Positions 1 to 8,064 of a stretch of DNA of 64,000 nt are shown here, in pieces (positions within the stretch are counted from its first letter, which is position 1; the number at the start of each line of letters is the position of its first letter). A model generated the notes under the pieces. It was given only the letters and a program-made list of their open reading frames with translations, ran no database searches and was not told the origin of the DNA. Position numbers and translations under genes: made by a program. Source of the DNA: Pseudomonas sp. RIT-PI-AD (GTDB lineage: Bacteria > Pseudomonadota > Gammaproteobacteria > Pseudomonadales > Pseudomonadaceae); contig NZ_JANZKU010000011.1 in NCBI RefSeq assembly GCF_025642785.1, positions 92,434 through 156,433 on the forward strand, written 5' to 3'.

Positions 1-693
1 CAATGGATGGACTGGCACACCGAGCAATGGACGACAGAGGTACCCACCGCCCATCCCGGCGGGGCGGGCAGTTACCGGCTGACCGAGGCGGGTAACGTGC
101 TGACGACCGACCCCAATCGCAGCCGGTTCCTGCTGCACGACCCCCGGAATGGGCGATCCACGCTGTGGAAAAGCGGTCTGCGGATGGACGATACCGCCCT
201 CCTCCAAGGGGGCCGCCAGGTCGTCACCGTCGGCGCCGGAGGCAGCTGCGAAGCCTGGTCGCTACCGGACCATCGCTCCGTCGGCACCTGCACCGGCGCC
301 TGGTTCGCATCGGGGTATTCCCTGCTCGCCGTCGCGCCGCACGCACCGCTGTTCGCCGTCGCGAACGGCACGCGCGTCCGGGTGTATGCGCTCTCGCCCT
401 GGCAACTGCTCCTCGAGCAGGAGACCGCCTCGCCCGTGTCCGCCGTAGCGCTGTCCGACCGAGGCCACCTGGCAGTGGCCCGCGGGGACGGCTCGGTAAC
501 ACTGTGGAATGCGTCGGCACGTACCCTGGTGGGCGCGCTGACGGTGCTCGATGGAGCCGGACGCCCGCTGAGCTCGATCGAGCACCTGGCCGTCAGCGAC
601 CACGGCCAGGTGCTGGTGTCCGGCTGGGGCAACGACCAGGGCGAGTTGCACGTGCTCGAGACCCCGGAGGCCGTGGCTCGCAGGGAGCCTTGA
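1..693 (+). CDS. WD40-like beta-propeller protein, 3' part only (5' end outside window)
   Basis: The reading frame is open to the first base of the window (codons before the Met at 7 are Gln-Trp), so the gene begins upstream and only about 230 C-terminal residues are seen. The visible part has repeated short strands ending in W or V-Y pairs (SCEAWSLP, VRVYALSP, SVTLWNAS), as in WD40/quinoprotein-like propellers. It aligns throughout with residues ~150-370 of the lipoprotein at 1812-2924: DWHTEQW against DWYTGER, FLLHDPRNGRSTLW against LLLHDPRRDESLLW. The two are paralogues flanking the papain-like gene at 952. The missing N-terminus probably also carries a lipoprotein signal (inference). The function is unknown. 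A role as an orphan or duplicate immunity-type protein is inferred only from the context. Confidence 0.7.
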   Translation, partial: QWMDWHTEQWTTEVPTAHPGGAGSYRLTEAGNVLTTDPNRSRFLLHDPRNGRSTLWKSGLRMDDTALLQGGRQVVTVGAGGSCEAWSLPDHRSVGTCTGAWFASGYSLLAVAPHAPLFAVANGTRVRVYALSPWQLLLEQETASPVSAVALSDRGHLAVARGDGSVTLWNASARTLVGALTVLDGAGRPLSSIEHLAVSDHGQVLVSGWGNDQGELHVLETPEAVARREP

Positions 694-951
694 GCCGCGC
701 CTTTCGAGCGCAGGCAATCCACCGTCCCTTCCGGCTAGGTGGCCGGAAGATGGCAAGTCCATGGGTGGACAGCCGGCCACCGGACCTGAACGCCCCCCAA
801 TGCAAGGACTTCTCAAAGGGTCAGTCGTCCGTCGTGACCTTCCCGAGGCCCCGATTCGAAACAGGACGTCACGCTAGAAACGTGACGGACGTTCGCGACA
901 ATCCCCTTGCGATCCGCGATGCTCGACGTCCCGAAAAAAGGAGGCTTCGGT
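694..951. other. Intergenic region with a 7-bp inverted repeat upstream of the papain-like gene
   Basis: This 258-base gap holds no convincing gene; the short frames crossing it are continuations of shadow frames. It contains one clear dyad, CGTCACG (867-873) and CGTGACG (881-887), with a 7-base centre, ending 65 bases before the next start. It could be an operator or a weak hairpin. There is no T-run, so it is not a convincing terminator. Confidence 0.35.
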
Positions 952-1797
952 ATGCCAGAAACTCTTATTCGTGCGTTCGAAAGCGGGCATGAGCCGCTTG
1001 TATTCCAAGGCGCTCAACGCGAAATGATCGCCGCCGATCTGCGCGTGCGCGTTGAAACACCAAAGTTGATCAGCCAAGAAACCGCGTCGCTCTGCGGCCC
1101 CGCAGCGTTCATGTATTGCGTGGCGAGCGCCTATCCGCGCCAATACGTAAGCTACGTAATAGAGCTTGCAACCAAGGGTGAGGCCTCTCTCGGAAAGATG
1201 AAGGTGAAGCCCAGTCAAGCTTGTAGGCATCCCCGAATAAGCGCTATCGGCTATACGGATTGGATCGCTTTGGCCAGCCTGCGCGACTCGACCAACAGCT
1301 TCTTCAACATGAATGGCGAGGATGCTTCTATGGCGGGCATAACCACAGGCGGCAATCTTTCGGCATGGTTCGAATCCAGCGGACTTTTCAATCAGGTCAC
1401 CGATCAAGCTCATTACCTATCCGCGGGTTCGCTGCAGGGGCTTCTGGCTGCGGAGCGCAGTTCTCGCCTGGGCAACTATGTATGTTTATTGGTCAGGGCA
1501 GCCATCCTGGGAAAGGTCGGGGGCGAACTCCACATGAGTAAAATTGGCCGCAATACACCGAAAACCATTCTCGGCACTCCCGATCATTGGATCGTCGTGC
1601 AAGGTCCTATGAATCTAGGGCCTTATTGCTACAACTCCGCCTGTCCTGACCATACCGAAGCGCTACTGGACAAGGAATTGGATTTCCAAGTTTATTCGTG
1701 GGGCGCATTGGGAAAGATCAACGGTCGTATCAATAAGTTAACGACGCGATCGTTCTTGCCTTATTTCTACGGATTCGTAGCTGCGCACAGGGCTTAA
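952..1797 (+). CDS. Putative papain-like (C39-type fold) cysteine hydrolase, candidate secreted toxin
   Basis: 281 residues from ATG 952, chosen because AAGGAGG (938-944) lies 7 bases upstream; the frame is also open from a TTG at 907. There is no signal peptide and no transmembrane segment. The pattern fits a papain-like fold: Cys48 in LCGPAAF at the start of a predicted helix, His212 in PDHWIVVQG, and S249-W250-G251 in FQVYSWG. Proteins with this CGPAA...HW..V...YSWG arrangement occur, as far as I recall, as toxin-like proteins in Proteobacteria. The gene is only 14 bases upstream of a lipoprotein gene and has lower GC and different codon use from the chromosome around it. An interbacterial effector, perhaps delivered by type VI secretion, with the downstream lipoprotein as immunity protein, is inference. 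No vgrG, PAAR or hcp gene lies in the window. Confidence 0.55.
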   Translation: MPETLIRAFESGHEPLVFQGAQREMIAADLRVRVETPKLISQETASLCGPAAFMYCVASAYPRQYVSYVIELATKGEASLGKMKVKPSQACRHPRISAIGYTDWIALASLRDSTNSFFNMNGEDASMAGITTGGNLSAWFESSGLFNQVTDQAHYLSAGSLQGLLAAERSSRLGNYVCLLVRAAILGKVGGELHMSKIGRNTPKTILGTPDHWIVVQGPMNLGPYCYNSACPDHTEALLDKELDFQVYSWGALGKINGRINKLTTRSFLPYFYGFVAAHRA

Positions 1798-1811
1798 GAG
1801 GAAAAGGCATC

Positions 1812-2924
1812 ATGTTGAGATTTTTTTCGACCCTGCTGTTAATAACCTTGGTCGGTTGCAAGTCGGATAGCCAAGTCGATACACAGGCTTTTCAAACGCT
1901 GGAGCTGTCATGGTCCGAGACCTGGCGTTTCACCCCGTACTATGTAGCGTTCACGCCGGATGGGCGGTATTTCCTGGCGGCTGGCCGCTATGGCGTCATC
2001 AAAGTCTTTCGGGCGGACACCCGTGAGATTCTGGAGCAACTTGATTCCGAGCAAGTACCCCGAGCGGTGTATGGAGCGGGCTTCGTCGAATCGGATAAAT
2101 ACTATTACGCACAGCCCCTCAAAGAGGGCGGAATCAACGTATTCGTAAAACCGCTGAATTCTCTTGAAGCGCCGCGGGTGCAGCACTTCGAAAACGAACA
2201 AGCCAGCCTGGTGGTCGCCGGAAAACAATACGCAGCCCACAACACCGAACGCCTCGACTGGTATACGGGCGAGCGCTCCAAGGTCCAGACCGCGCACCCC
2301 GTCGTTTCCCACTATCAACTCACGAAGAGTGGCCGGGTGCTGACGGGGTACCAAGGCTACCTCCTGCTGCACGATCCCCGCCGCGACGAATCGCTGCTGT
2401 GGGACAGCGGGCTGTCGATAGCCCAGGCCAGGCTGACCGCCGACGAGGCCTACCTGGTGGCCAACGACACCGACGGCGCCTGCCGGGTCTGGCGGGTACC
2501 GGAAACCCAGGCCATGGGCTCCTGCGGCGCGGGGAATCCGTTCAGCAGCGGGCGGGCGCTGCTGGAACTGGCCGGCCACTCGTTCGCGACCACCCGGAAC
2601 AACCGGGTGGCGCTCTACACCCTGGCGCCCTACGAGCGTCGCTTCGTCCGGGAGATGCCGAAGGATATCGTCGCCCTCGACCTGACCGAAAACGGGCTGC
2701 TGGCCCTGGCCGACGAAACCGGACGCATCGAGCTGTGGGATACCCGGCGGAATCGCCTGCTCGGCCATTACCAGCCGCGCGGCAGCCAGGGACAAGCGCT
2801 CGACCACGTGGAAAAACTCGCGCTGGACGCCAGCGGCAAGTTGCTGGTGTCCGCGATCAACCTCCAGGGCCGCCAGGAGGCCAGGCTGCTGCTCCTGGAG
2901 CCAGCGGCGACCGCGCAGCCCTGA
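1812..2924 (+). CDS. WD40-like beta-propeller lipoprotein, candidate immunity protein
   Basis: 370 residues. The N-terminus is a classic lipoprotein signal: MLRFF, a hydrophobic stretch, then LVGC with the acylated Cys at residue 16 followed by K-S-D-S. The protein is therefore expected in the periplasm, anchored to a membrane. The rest is built of repeated beta-strand units (VIKVFRAD, CRVWRVPE, RIELWDTR) typical of beta-propellers. The C-terminal ~220 residues are paralogous to the partial protein at 1-693. It follows the papain-like gene after 14 bases, so the two are almost certainly cotranscribed. The 5' half is AT-richer than the 3' half, which looks like the surrounding chromosome, hinting at a mosaic origin. 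Immunity function is inferred from gene order and location only. Confidence 0.6.
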   Translation: MLRFFSTLLLITLVGCKSDSQVDTQAFQTLELSWSETWRFTPYYVAFTPDGRYFLAAGRYGVIKVFRADTREILEQLDSEQVPRAVYGAGFVESDKYYYAQPLKEGGINVFVKPLNSLEAPRVQHFENEQASLVVAGKQYAAHNTERLDWYTGERSKVQTAHPVVSHYQLTKSGRVLTGYQGYLLLHDPRRDESLLWDSGLSIAQARLTADEAYLVANDTDGACRVWRVPETQAMGSCGAGNPFSSGRALLELAGHSFATTRNNRVALYTLAPYERRFVREMPKDIVALDLTENGLLALADETGRIELWDTRRNRLLGHYQPRGSQGQALDHVEKLALDASGKLLVSAINLQGRQEARLLLLEPAATAQP

Positions 2925-3070
2925 GCGGCACGGCGGGGCAAAAGCCGCGTCTGACGCTAGCACCCAAACCAAATGTTCTAAAAAACGGTTAATTGATCCC
3001 CGAAAGGCATTGACCGGCCTCATCGCGGTTTTCCATGCTGGGGGCCTTTTCGCCTGCCAAGGAACAGCAC

Positions 3071-4378
3071 ATGAGCCACGACGCCGCCAACCCGCCCTCG
3101 TTGAAACCGGAAACCCTGGCCATCCATGCCGGCTATTCGCCGGACCCGACCACCAAGGCGGTGGCGGTGCCGATCTACCAGACCAGTTCCTATGCCTTCG
3201 ACGACACCCAGCACGGCGCCGACCTGTTCGACCTGAAGGTGGCCGGCAACATCTATTCGCGGATCATGAACCCCACCAACGACGTGCTGGAAAAGCGCGT
3301 CGCGGCCCTGGAGGGCGGCGTAGGCGCGCTGGCGGTGGCCTCGGGTATGGCGGCGATCACCTACGCCATCCAGACCGTCGCCGAGGCCGGCGACAATATC
3401 GTCTCGGTGGCCAAGCTCTACGGCGGCACCTACAACCTGTTGGCCCACACCCTGCCGCGCTTCGGCATCCAGACCCGCTTCGCCGCCCATGACGACATCG
3501 CCGCGCTGGAGGCACTGATCGACGCGCGCACCAAGGCGGTGTTCTGCGAATCCATCGGTAACCCGGCGGGGAACATCGTCGACCTGGGCGCCCTGGCCGA
3601 GGCCGCCCACCGGCACGGCGTGCCGCTGATCGTCGACAATACCGTGGCCACGCCAATTCTCTGCCGACCGTTCGAGCACGGCGCCGACGTGGTGGTGCAT
3701 TCGCTGACCAAGTACATCGGCGGCCACGGCACCAGCATCGGCGGCATCGTCGTCGACTCCGGCCGCTTCCCCTGGGCGGACAACAAGACCCGCTTCCCGC
3801 TACTCAATACGCCCGACCCGTCCTACCACGGCGTCACCTACACCGAAGCCTTCGGCCCCGCGGCCTTCATCGGCCGCTGCCGGGTGGTGCCGCTGCGCAA
3901 CACCGGCGCGGCGCTGTCGCCGTTCAACGCCTTCCTGATCCTGCAAGGCCTGGAGACCCTGGCCCTGCGCATGGAGCGCCACACCGAGAATGCACTGAAG
4001 GTCGCCGAATACCTGCGCGATCATCCGCAGGTCGCCTGGGTGAAGTACGCCGGCCTGGCCGACCACCCGGAATACGAGCTGGCGCAGCGCTACACCGGCG
4101 GCAAGCCGGCGGCGATCCTGTCCTTCGGCATCCAGGGCGGCCAGGAAGCCGGCGCGCGCTTCATCGACGCGCTGCAATTGGTGGTGCGCCTGGTCAACAT
4201 CGGCGACGCCAAGTCCCTGGCCTGCCATCCGGCGTCCACCACCCACCGGCAGCTCAACGACGAGGAACTGGAAAAGGCCGGCGTGCCGCGGGACATGGTG
4301 CGGCTGTCGATCGGCATCGAGCACATCGACGACATCCTCGCCGACCTGGAACAGGCGCTACGCGCCGCGCGCGGCTGA
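3071..4378 (+). CDS. metY: O-acetyl/O-succinyl-homoserine sulfhydrylase (PLP enzyme)
   Basis: 435 residues, the usual length for MetY. It makes homocysteine from an O-acylhomoserine and sulfide in methionine biosynthesis, in the cytoplasm. It belongs to the Cys/Met metabolism PLP-dependent family: the PLP lysine is Lys214 in [11 protein letters not shown], with the phosphate-binding stretch [11 protein letters not shown] earlier and the [12 protein letters not shown] substrate motif near residue 380. ATG 3071 is preceded by AAGGA at 3059-3063. The gene stands alone, with accessory genes upstream and trxC downstream. I recall metY (PA5025) in this position in P. aeruginosa. MetZ is a related alternative, but length and the internal sequence favour MetY. 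Confidence 0.9.
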   Translation: MSHDAANPPSLKPETLAIHAGYSPDPTTKAVAVPIYQTSSYAFDDTQHGADLFDLKVAGNIYSRIMNPTNDVLEKRVAALEGGVGALAVASGMAAITYAIQTVAEAGDNIVSVAKLYGGTYNLLAHTLPRFGIQTRFAAHDDIAALEALIDARTKAVFCESIGNPAGNIVDLGALAEAAHRHGVPLIVDNTVATPILCRPFEHGADVVVHSLTKYIGGHGTSIGGIVVDSGRFPWADNKTRFPLLNTPDPSYHGVTYTEAFGPAAFIGRCRVVPLRNTGAALSPFNAFLILQGLETLALRMERHTENALKVAEYLRDHPQVAWVKYAGLADHPEYELAQRYTGGKPAAILSFGIQGGQEAGARFIDALQLVVRLVNIGDAKSLACHPASTTHRQLNDEELEKAGVPRDMVRLSIGIEHIDDILADLEQALRAARG

Positions 4379-4383
4379 ACCGG

Positions 4384-4402
4384 AGGGGCGCGACGCCCCT
4401 TG
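4384..4402 (+). terminator. Short GC hairpin after metY
   Basis: AGGGGCG (4384-4390), a 3-base loop, CGCCCCT (4394-4400), then only one more T. It has the right position, 6 bases past the metY stop, but lacks a real T-run, so it may be a weak terminator or an mRNA 3' stabiliser. Confidence 0.35.
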
Positions 4403-4452
4403 ATCCGCCCATGAACGGCTCCATATAGGAACGATCCCCCCAGGAGCCGATC

Positions 4453-4887
4453 ATGAGCGAAAACCTGCTGGTCCCCTGCGCCCAATGCGCCAGCCTCAAC
4501 CGCATTCCCCGCGACCGCCTGGGCCAGACCCCACGCTGCGGCCATTGCAAGGCCGAAGTGCTCGGCGAGCGGCCCTTCGAACTGAACACGGGTAATTTCG
4601 CACGCCAGTGCAAGGGCGACCTGCCGCTGCTGGTGGACGTCTGGGCCGACTGGTGCGGGCCGTGCAAGGCCTTCGCGCCGACCTTCGCCCAGGCCGCCGC
4701 GCAACTGCGCGGGCGCTGCCGGCTGGGCAAGCTGGACAGCGAAGCCAACCGCGAGCTAGCCGGGCGCCTGGGCATCCGCTCGATCCCCAGCCTGATCCTC
4801 TATCGCGACGGCCGCGAGGTCGCCCGGCAGAGCGGCGCCCTGCCGCTGCACCCGTTGCTCGCCTGGTTGAACGGGCAAGGGATCTGA
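4453..4887 (+). CDS. trxC: Thioredoxin 2 with N-terminal zinc ribbon
   Basis: 144 residues. The N-terminus carries two CxxC pairs (C9/C12 and C29/C32) as in the zinc-binding extension of E. coli Trx2. It is followed by a thioredoxin fold with the active site W67-C-G-P-C71 and the cis-proline segment RSIPSL. It reduces protein disulfides in the cytoplasm; TrxC proteins are typically tied to oxidative stress. An AGGAGC ribosome site (4441-4446) precedes ATG 4453. The gene converges on the ParA-like gene with only 18 bases between them. The call rests on the combination of the zinc ribbon and WCGPC. I see no OxyR-type site that I could defend. Confidence 0.88.
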   Translation: MSENLLVPCAQCASLNRIPRDRLGQTPRCGHCKAEVLGERPFELNTGNFARQCKGDLPLLVDVWADWCGPCKAFAPTFAQAAAQLRGRCRLGKLDSEANRELAGRLGIRSIPSLILYRDGREVARQSGALPLHPLLAWLNGQGI

Positions 4888-4905
4888 AGGCGCCCGGCGG
4901 GCGGT

Positions 4906-5676
4906 TCAGGCGCCCGCTTCGAGCACCTGGTGCAGCTCGACGAATTGCCGGCTCAGCTTGTGCCCCGGGTCGAGGTGGATCAACGGGGTGCACGCCTCGT
5001 GGGACTCGCGCATCTTCACCGAGGCGCTGAGGTACACCGGCAGCACCGGCAGGCCCTCGGCGATCAGTTCGTCGAGCAGCCGCTGCGGCAAGGCCGCCCG
5101 CGCCTGGAACTGGTTGACCACGATGCCCTCGACCCGCAAGGCGGGGTTGTGGTCCTCGCGGATTTCCTCGATCTCGCGCAGCAGGCCGTAGAGCGCCTGG
5201 CGGGAGAAGCTGTCGCAGTCGAAGGGGATCAGCACCCGGTCGGCGGCGATCAGCGCCGAGACGGTGTAGAAGTTCATCGCCGGCGGGGTGTCCAGGTAGA
5301 TCCGCTCGTAATCCTCGTCCAGTTCCTCCAGCAGTTTGCGCAGCTTGTTGATCTTGTGCTTCGCCTCCAGCTTGGGCTGCAGCTCCGCCAGCTCGGCGGT
5401 GGCGGTGATCAGGTGCAGGTTGTCGAAGGGGGTCTCGTAGATATCCGCGCGGTTCCGCCGGGTGGAGGCCGAAGCCAGGGTCTGCTTGAAGAAATCGGCG
5501 ATGCCGGTGGGGATGTCCTCGCCGGTGAGGCCGGTCAGGTAATGGCTGGAGTTGGCCTGGGCGTCCAGGTCGATCAGCAGGGTGCGATATCCCTCCGCCG
5601 CGCTGACCGCCGCCAGGTTGCAGGCGATGCTCGACTTGCCCACACCGCCCTTCTGGTTGAATACCACGCGTCGCAT
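4906..5676 (-). CDS. Solitary ParA/MinD-family ATPase
   Basis: 256 residues. The deviant Walker A motif KGGVGKSS lies at residues 9-16 (N-Q-K-G-G-V-G-K-S), followed by the switch region LIDLDAQANSS around residues 35-45 and YLDTPPAMN around 120 (Walker B-like). These mark a ParA-type ATPase that uses dimerisation on DNA or membrane to position cargo. No parB or cargo gene is adjacent, so this is not the chromosome-partition ParA, which sits near oriC with ParB. I recall a ParA-like gene (PA5028) near metY in P. aeruginosa. The cargo is unknown. The start at 5676 has GAGAGG upstream on the minus strand. It is divergent from the polyketide cluster. Confidence 0.8.
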   Translation of the reverse strand: MRRVVFNQKGGVGKSSIACNLAAVSAAEGYRTLLIDLDAQANSSHYLTGLTGEDIPTGIADFFKQTLASASTRRNRADIYETPFDNLHLITATAELAELQPKLEAKHKINKLRKLLEELDEDYERIYLDTPPAMNFYTVSALIAADRVLIPFDCDSFSRQALYGLLREIEEIREDHNPALRVEGIVVNQFQARAALPQRLLDELIAEGLPVLPVYLSASVKMRESHEACTPLIHLDPGHKLSRQFVELHQVLEAGA

Positions 5677-6025
5677 GACACACCTCTCGGAGCCGGAAAT
5701 CCCCCGAGTCTAGGCAATCGGCATGACAAGGGCGAGGCAGCATTTGGCCGCCATCCGCCGCCGCGGCGAAACCGCTGCGGGCCGCGGACTCAAGCCGTCC
5801 GCGACGCTTGGCGGGCGTCCGTCGGCGCGACAACGGCGGCGCCGTTTGGTTCGTCGCGACGCGCCCTCCGGTCAGCCGGATGTAACCATTATTTGCCTGG
5901 CGGCCCGCTCACCGGGGATAATGCCCAAACCTTGACCAGGCCATAACGACAAGCCCCTCGTCGTTCAGTAGTCGCCGAAGCACATAAGAATTAGCCCGCA
6001 GGGGCCGGGAAGAGCTGTCCGCGTG
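5677..6025. promoter_or_regulatory. Divergent intergenic region, probable promoter of the aryl-polyene cluster
   Basis: This 349-base gap lies between the ParA-like gene and the first cluster gene. The only AT-richer part is ~5880-6000. A sigma-70-like pair reading rightward is TTGCCT (5893-5898) and GATAAT (5917-5922), with an 18-base spacer. Downstream is a dyad, AACGAC (5945-5950) and GTCGTT (5960-5965), which could be an operator or a 5'-leader hairpin. No regulator gene is encoded next to it. The remaining ~200 bases are GC-rich and I see nothing else in them. Confidence 0.35.
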
Positions 6026-6739
6026 ATGCATTTCAATATCGACCAATGGCGTGCCTGGGCCCCCGGCCTGGATAGTGCGGACGACTGGCGCGCCTGGTGT
6101 GCATCCCCCTGCGCGCTGGCCGATGCCCAGCAGCAGCCGGACGTCGGCTTCCTGCCGGCCATGCAGCGGCGCCGCCTCAGCCGCCTGGCGCGGATGATGT
6201 TCCACGTCGCCTGGCCCTTGGCCGACGCGCAGCCGCCGCTGCCGCTGGTGTTCGTCTCGCGTCACGGCGAAACGCCGCGCACCCTGGCGATCCTCAGCGA
6301 CCTGGCCCGCGGCGAGCCGCTGTCGCCCACCCAGTTCAGCCTCTCGGTGCATAACGCGATCATCGGCCTGTGGTCGATCCTGCGCGGCGACACCAGCGAG
6401 ATGACCGCCCTCGCCGCCGAAGGCGACGGCCTCGAACAGGCCATGCTGGACGCCTGCGGCCTGCTCGGCGAAGGCGCGCCGGCGGTGCTGCTGGTGATCG
6501 CCGAAGAGACGCCGCCGGCCCTCTACGCCGGCTGCATCGACGACGTGCCCTTTCCCTATGCCGTCGCCCTGCGCCTCACGCCGGGCGACTTCTGGCAGCT
6601 GCGCCTGGAGCCCGGCAGCGGTCCGCGCGCCGACTGGCCCCACCCGTTGAACCTGCTGCGCTGCCTGAATGGCGACCAACCCTCCCTCCGTCATCACTGG
6701 AAGAGCCGTCAATGGACCTGGTCTCGCAGCACGCATTGA
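6026..6739 (+). CDS. Ketosynthase-like chain-length factor of aryl-polyene synthase
   Basis: 237 residues from ATG 6026 (a GTG in frame at 6023 is possible). It opens with FNIDQWRAWAPGL, the start typical of the 'beta-ketoacyl synthase chain length factor' family (Ketoacyl-synt_2). It corresponds only to the N-terminal half of a ketosynthase and has no TACT-type nucleophile cysteine. SPTQFSLSVHNAIIGLWSI matches the ketosynthase dimer-interface segment. By analogy with the KS-CLF heterodimers known from aryl-polyene pathways, it should pair with one of the two complete ketosynthases of the cluster and set polyene length. It is the first gene of the cluster and overlaps the acyltransferase gene by 28 bases. 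Confidence is high for family, moderate for exact role. Confidence 0.8.
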   Translation: MHFNIDQWRAWAPGLDSADDWRAWCASPCALADAQQQPDVGFLPAMQRRRLSRLARMMFHVAWPLADAQPPLPLVFVSRHGETPRTLAILSDLARGEPLSPTQFSLSVHNAIIGLWSILRGDTSEMTALAAEGDGLEQAMLDACGLLGEGAPAVLLVIAEETPPALYAGCIDDVPFPYAVALRLTPGDFWQLRLEPGSGPRADWPHPLNLLRCLNGDQPSLRHHWKSRQWTWSRSTH

Positions 6740-7527
6740 GCCGCCACAGCCCGCCCTATTGGTGGCGGCTGATCGCGACCGCGCTGAGCTTCGCCCTGTT
6801 CGGCATCGGCGGCGTGGCGCTGCGCGTGCTGATTTTCCCGCTGCTGGCGCTGCTGCCCGGCGACGCCCTGGTCCACCGCCGCCGCGCCCGCGCCACGGTC
6901 AGCCGGCTGTTCTACCTGTTCGTGCAGTTCATGTACCGCAGCGGCGTGCTCACCTATGAGGTCGAGGGCGCGGAACGCCTGGGCCAGCCGGGGCAGATGG
7001 TGATCGCCAACCACCCGTCGCTGATCGACGTGGTGGCGCTCATCGCCTTCATCCGCGACGCTAACTGCGTGGTCAAGCAGAGCCTCTGGGACAACCCCTG
7101 CATGCGCGGGCCGATCCGCGCCGCCGGCTACATCAGCAACAGCGGCAGCCTGGACATGCTCGACGAGGCCGCCGGCGCGCTGCGCGAGGGCCAGACCCTC
7201 ATCGTCTTCCCCGAAGGCACCCGCACCACGCCCGGCCAGCCGCCCCGCTTCCATCGCGGCGCGGCGGCCATCGCCCTGCGCGGCGCGCGCATCCTCACCC
7301 CGGTGGTGATCAGCGCCTCGCCGACCACCTTGACCAAGGCCGAGCCCTGGTACCGCATTCCGTCGCGGCGCTTCCATCTGCGCCTGCGCGTCGGCGAGGA
7401 CCTCGACCCGGCCGCGTTCGCCCGGCTGGGACCCGCACCGGTCGCCTCGCGCAAGCTCAACGACCATCTGCACCAGTACTTCATGAAGGAGCTCGCCGAA
7501 GATGAGCGATCTGCAACTCGAGATTAA
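6712..7527 (+). CDS. 1-acyl-sn-glycerol-3-phosphate-type acyltransferase (PlsC-like)
   Basis: 271 residues from ATG 6712. An N-terminal hydrophobic segment (residues ~18-45) is followed by the PlsC acyltransferase signatures: NHPSLID (the HX4D box) near residue 100 and FPEGTRTTPG near residue 167. It is expected at the inner membrane. In aryl-polyene clusters such enzymes are thought to help place the polyene on a lipid or glycerol-type acceptor. The exact acceptor is not known from sequence. It overlaps the upstream gene by 28 bases and the downstream ACP gene by 26, so translation is probably coupled. Confidence 0.82.
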   Translation: MDLVSQHALSRHSPPYWWRLIATALSFALFGIGGVALRVLIFPLLALLPGDALVHRRRARATVSRLFYLFVQFMYRSGVLTYEVEGAERLGQPGQMVIANHPSLIDVVALIAFIRDANCVVKQSLWDNPCMRGPIRAAGYISNSGSLDMLDEAAGALREGQTLIVFPEGTRTTPGQPPRFHRGAAAIALRGARILTPVVISASPTTLTKAEPWYRIPSRRFHLRLRVGEDLDPAAFARLGPAPVASRKLNDHLHQYFMKELAEDERSATRD

Positions 7528-7762
7528 GAACCTGATCATCGAAGCGCTCGGCCTCGAGGACATGAGCGCCGACGACATCGCCGACGATCTCACCCTGTTC
7601 GGCGACGGCCTCGGCCTGGACTCGGTGGACGCGCTGGAGCTCGGCCTGGCGATCCAGAAGCGCTTCGGCATCAAGATTGACGCCGACGCCAAGGACACCC
7701 GCACGCATTTCGCCAACGTGGCCAGCCTCGCGGCGTTCGTTGCCGCGCGCCGGGCCGCTTGA
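7502..7762 (+). CDS. Acyl carrier protein 1 of the aryl-polyene pathway
   Basis: 86 residues with the canonical 4'-phosphopantetheine site Ser41 in GLGLDSVDALEL. It carries the growing chain as a thioester for the ketosynthases, ketoreductase and dehydratases encoded around it. The sequence is acidic, as usual for ACPs. It starts inside the acyltransferase gene (26-base overlap) and is followed after 9 bases by a second ACP gene. Paired ACPs are standard in this cluster type; one is usually assumed to take the aromatic starter and the other to serve elongation, but the sequence does not say which. Confidence 0.88.
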   Translation: MSDLQLEIKNLIIEALGLEDMSADDIADDLTLFGDGLGLDSVDALELGLAIQKRFGIKIDADAKDTRTHFANVASLAAFVAARRAA

Positions 7763-7771
7763 GGACGTACC

Positions 7772-8029
7772 ATGCAGAATCCCGATGAAATCTTCGTCGC
7801 CTTGCGCGACGCCATGGTCGAACTGTTCGAGCTGGACCCCGAGCAGGTGACGCCCGACGCCAACCTCTACGAAGACCTGGAAATCGACAGCATCGACGCC
7901 GTCGACCTGATCGACCACATCAAGCGCCAGACCGGGCAGAAGATCGCCGCGGAAGACTTCAAGGCCGTGCGCACCGTCGGCGACGTGGTCGAGGTGGTGA
8001 ACCGCCTGGTCAATCCGGTCGCCCCCTGA
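7772..8029 (+). CDS. Acyl carrier protein 2 of the aryl-polyene pathway
   Basis: 85 residues with phosphopantetheine site Ser40 in LEIDSIDAVDLI. It is clearly a different paralogue from ACP1: the two share the site and overall length but little else. It ends with a TGA at 8027-8029, seven bases before a 12-bp perfect hairpin. The tandem position suggests joint, stoichiometric production of both carriers. Confidence 0.88.
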   Translation: MQNPDEIFVALRDAMVELFELDPEQVTPDANLYEDLEIDSIDAVDLIDHIKRQTGQKIAAEDFKAVRTVGDVVEVVNRLVNPVAP

Positions 8030-8035
8030 GGCGAC

Positions 8036-8064
8036 CATGGCCGCCGGGGCTTCCGGCGGCCATG
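8036..8064 (+). repeat. 12-bp perfect intercistronic stem-loop after the ACP pair
   Basis: CATGGCCGCCGG (8036-8047), loop GGCTT, CCGGCGGCCATG (8053-8064). There is no T-run, so rather than a terminator it may be a 3' mRNA stability or processing element keeping the upstream ACP message abundant. The rest of the 169-base gap to the next gene shows nothing recognisable. Confidence 0.55.

Noticed and set aside
2925..3070. A SAM-type riboswitch before metY
   Set aside because: The 146-base leader shows no conserved multi-helix pattern that I can recognise, and only a weak TTGACC box.
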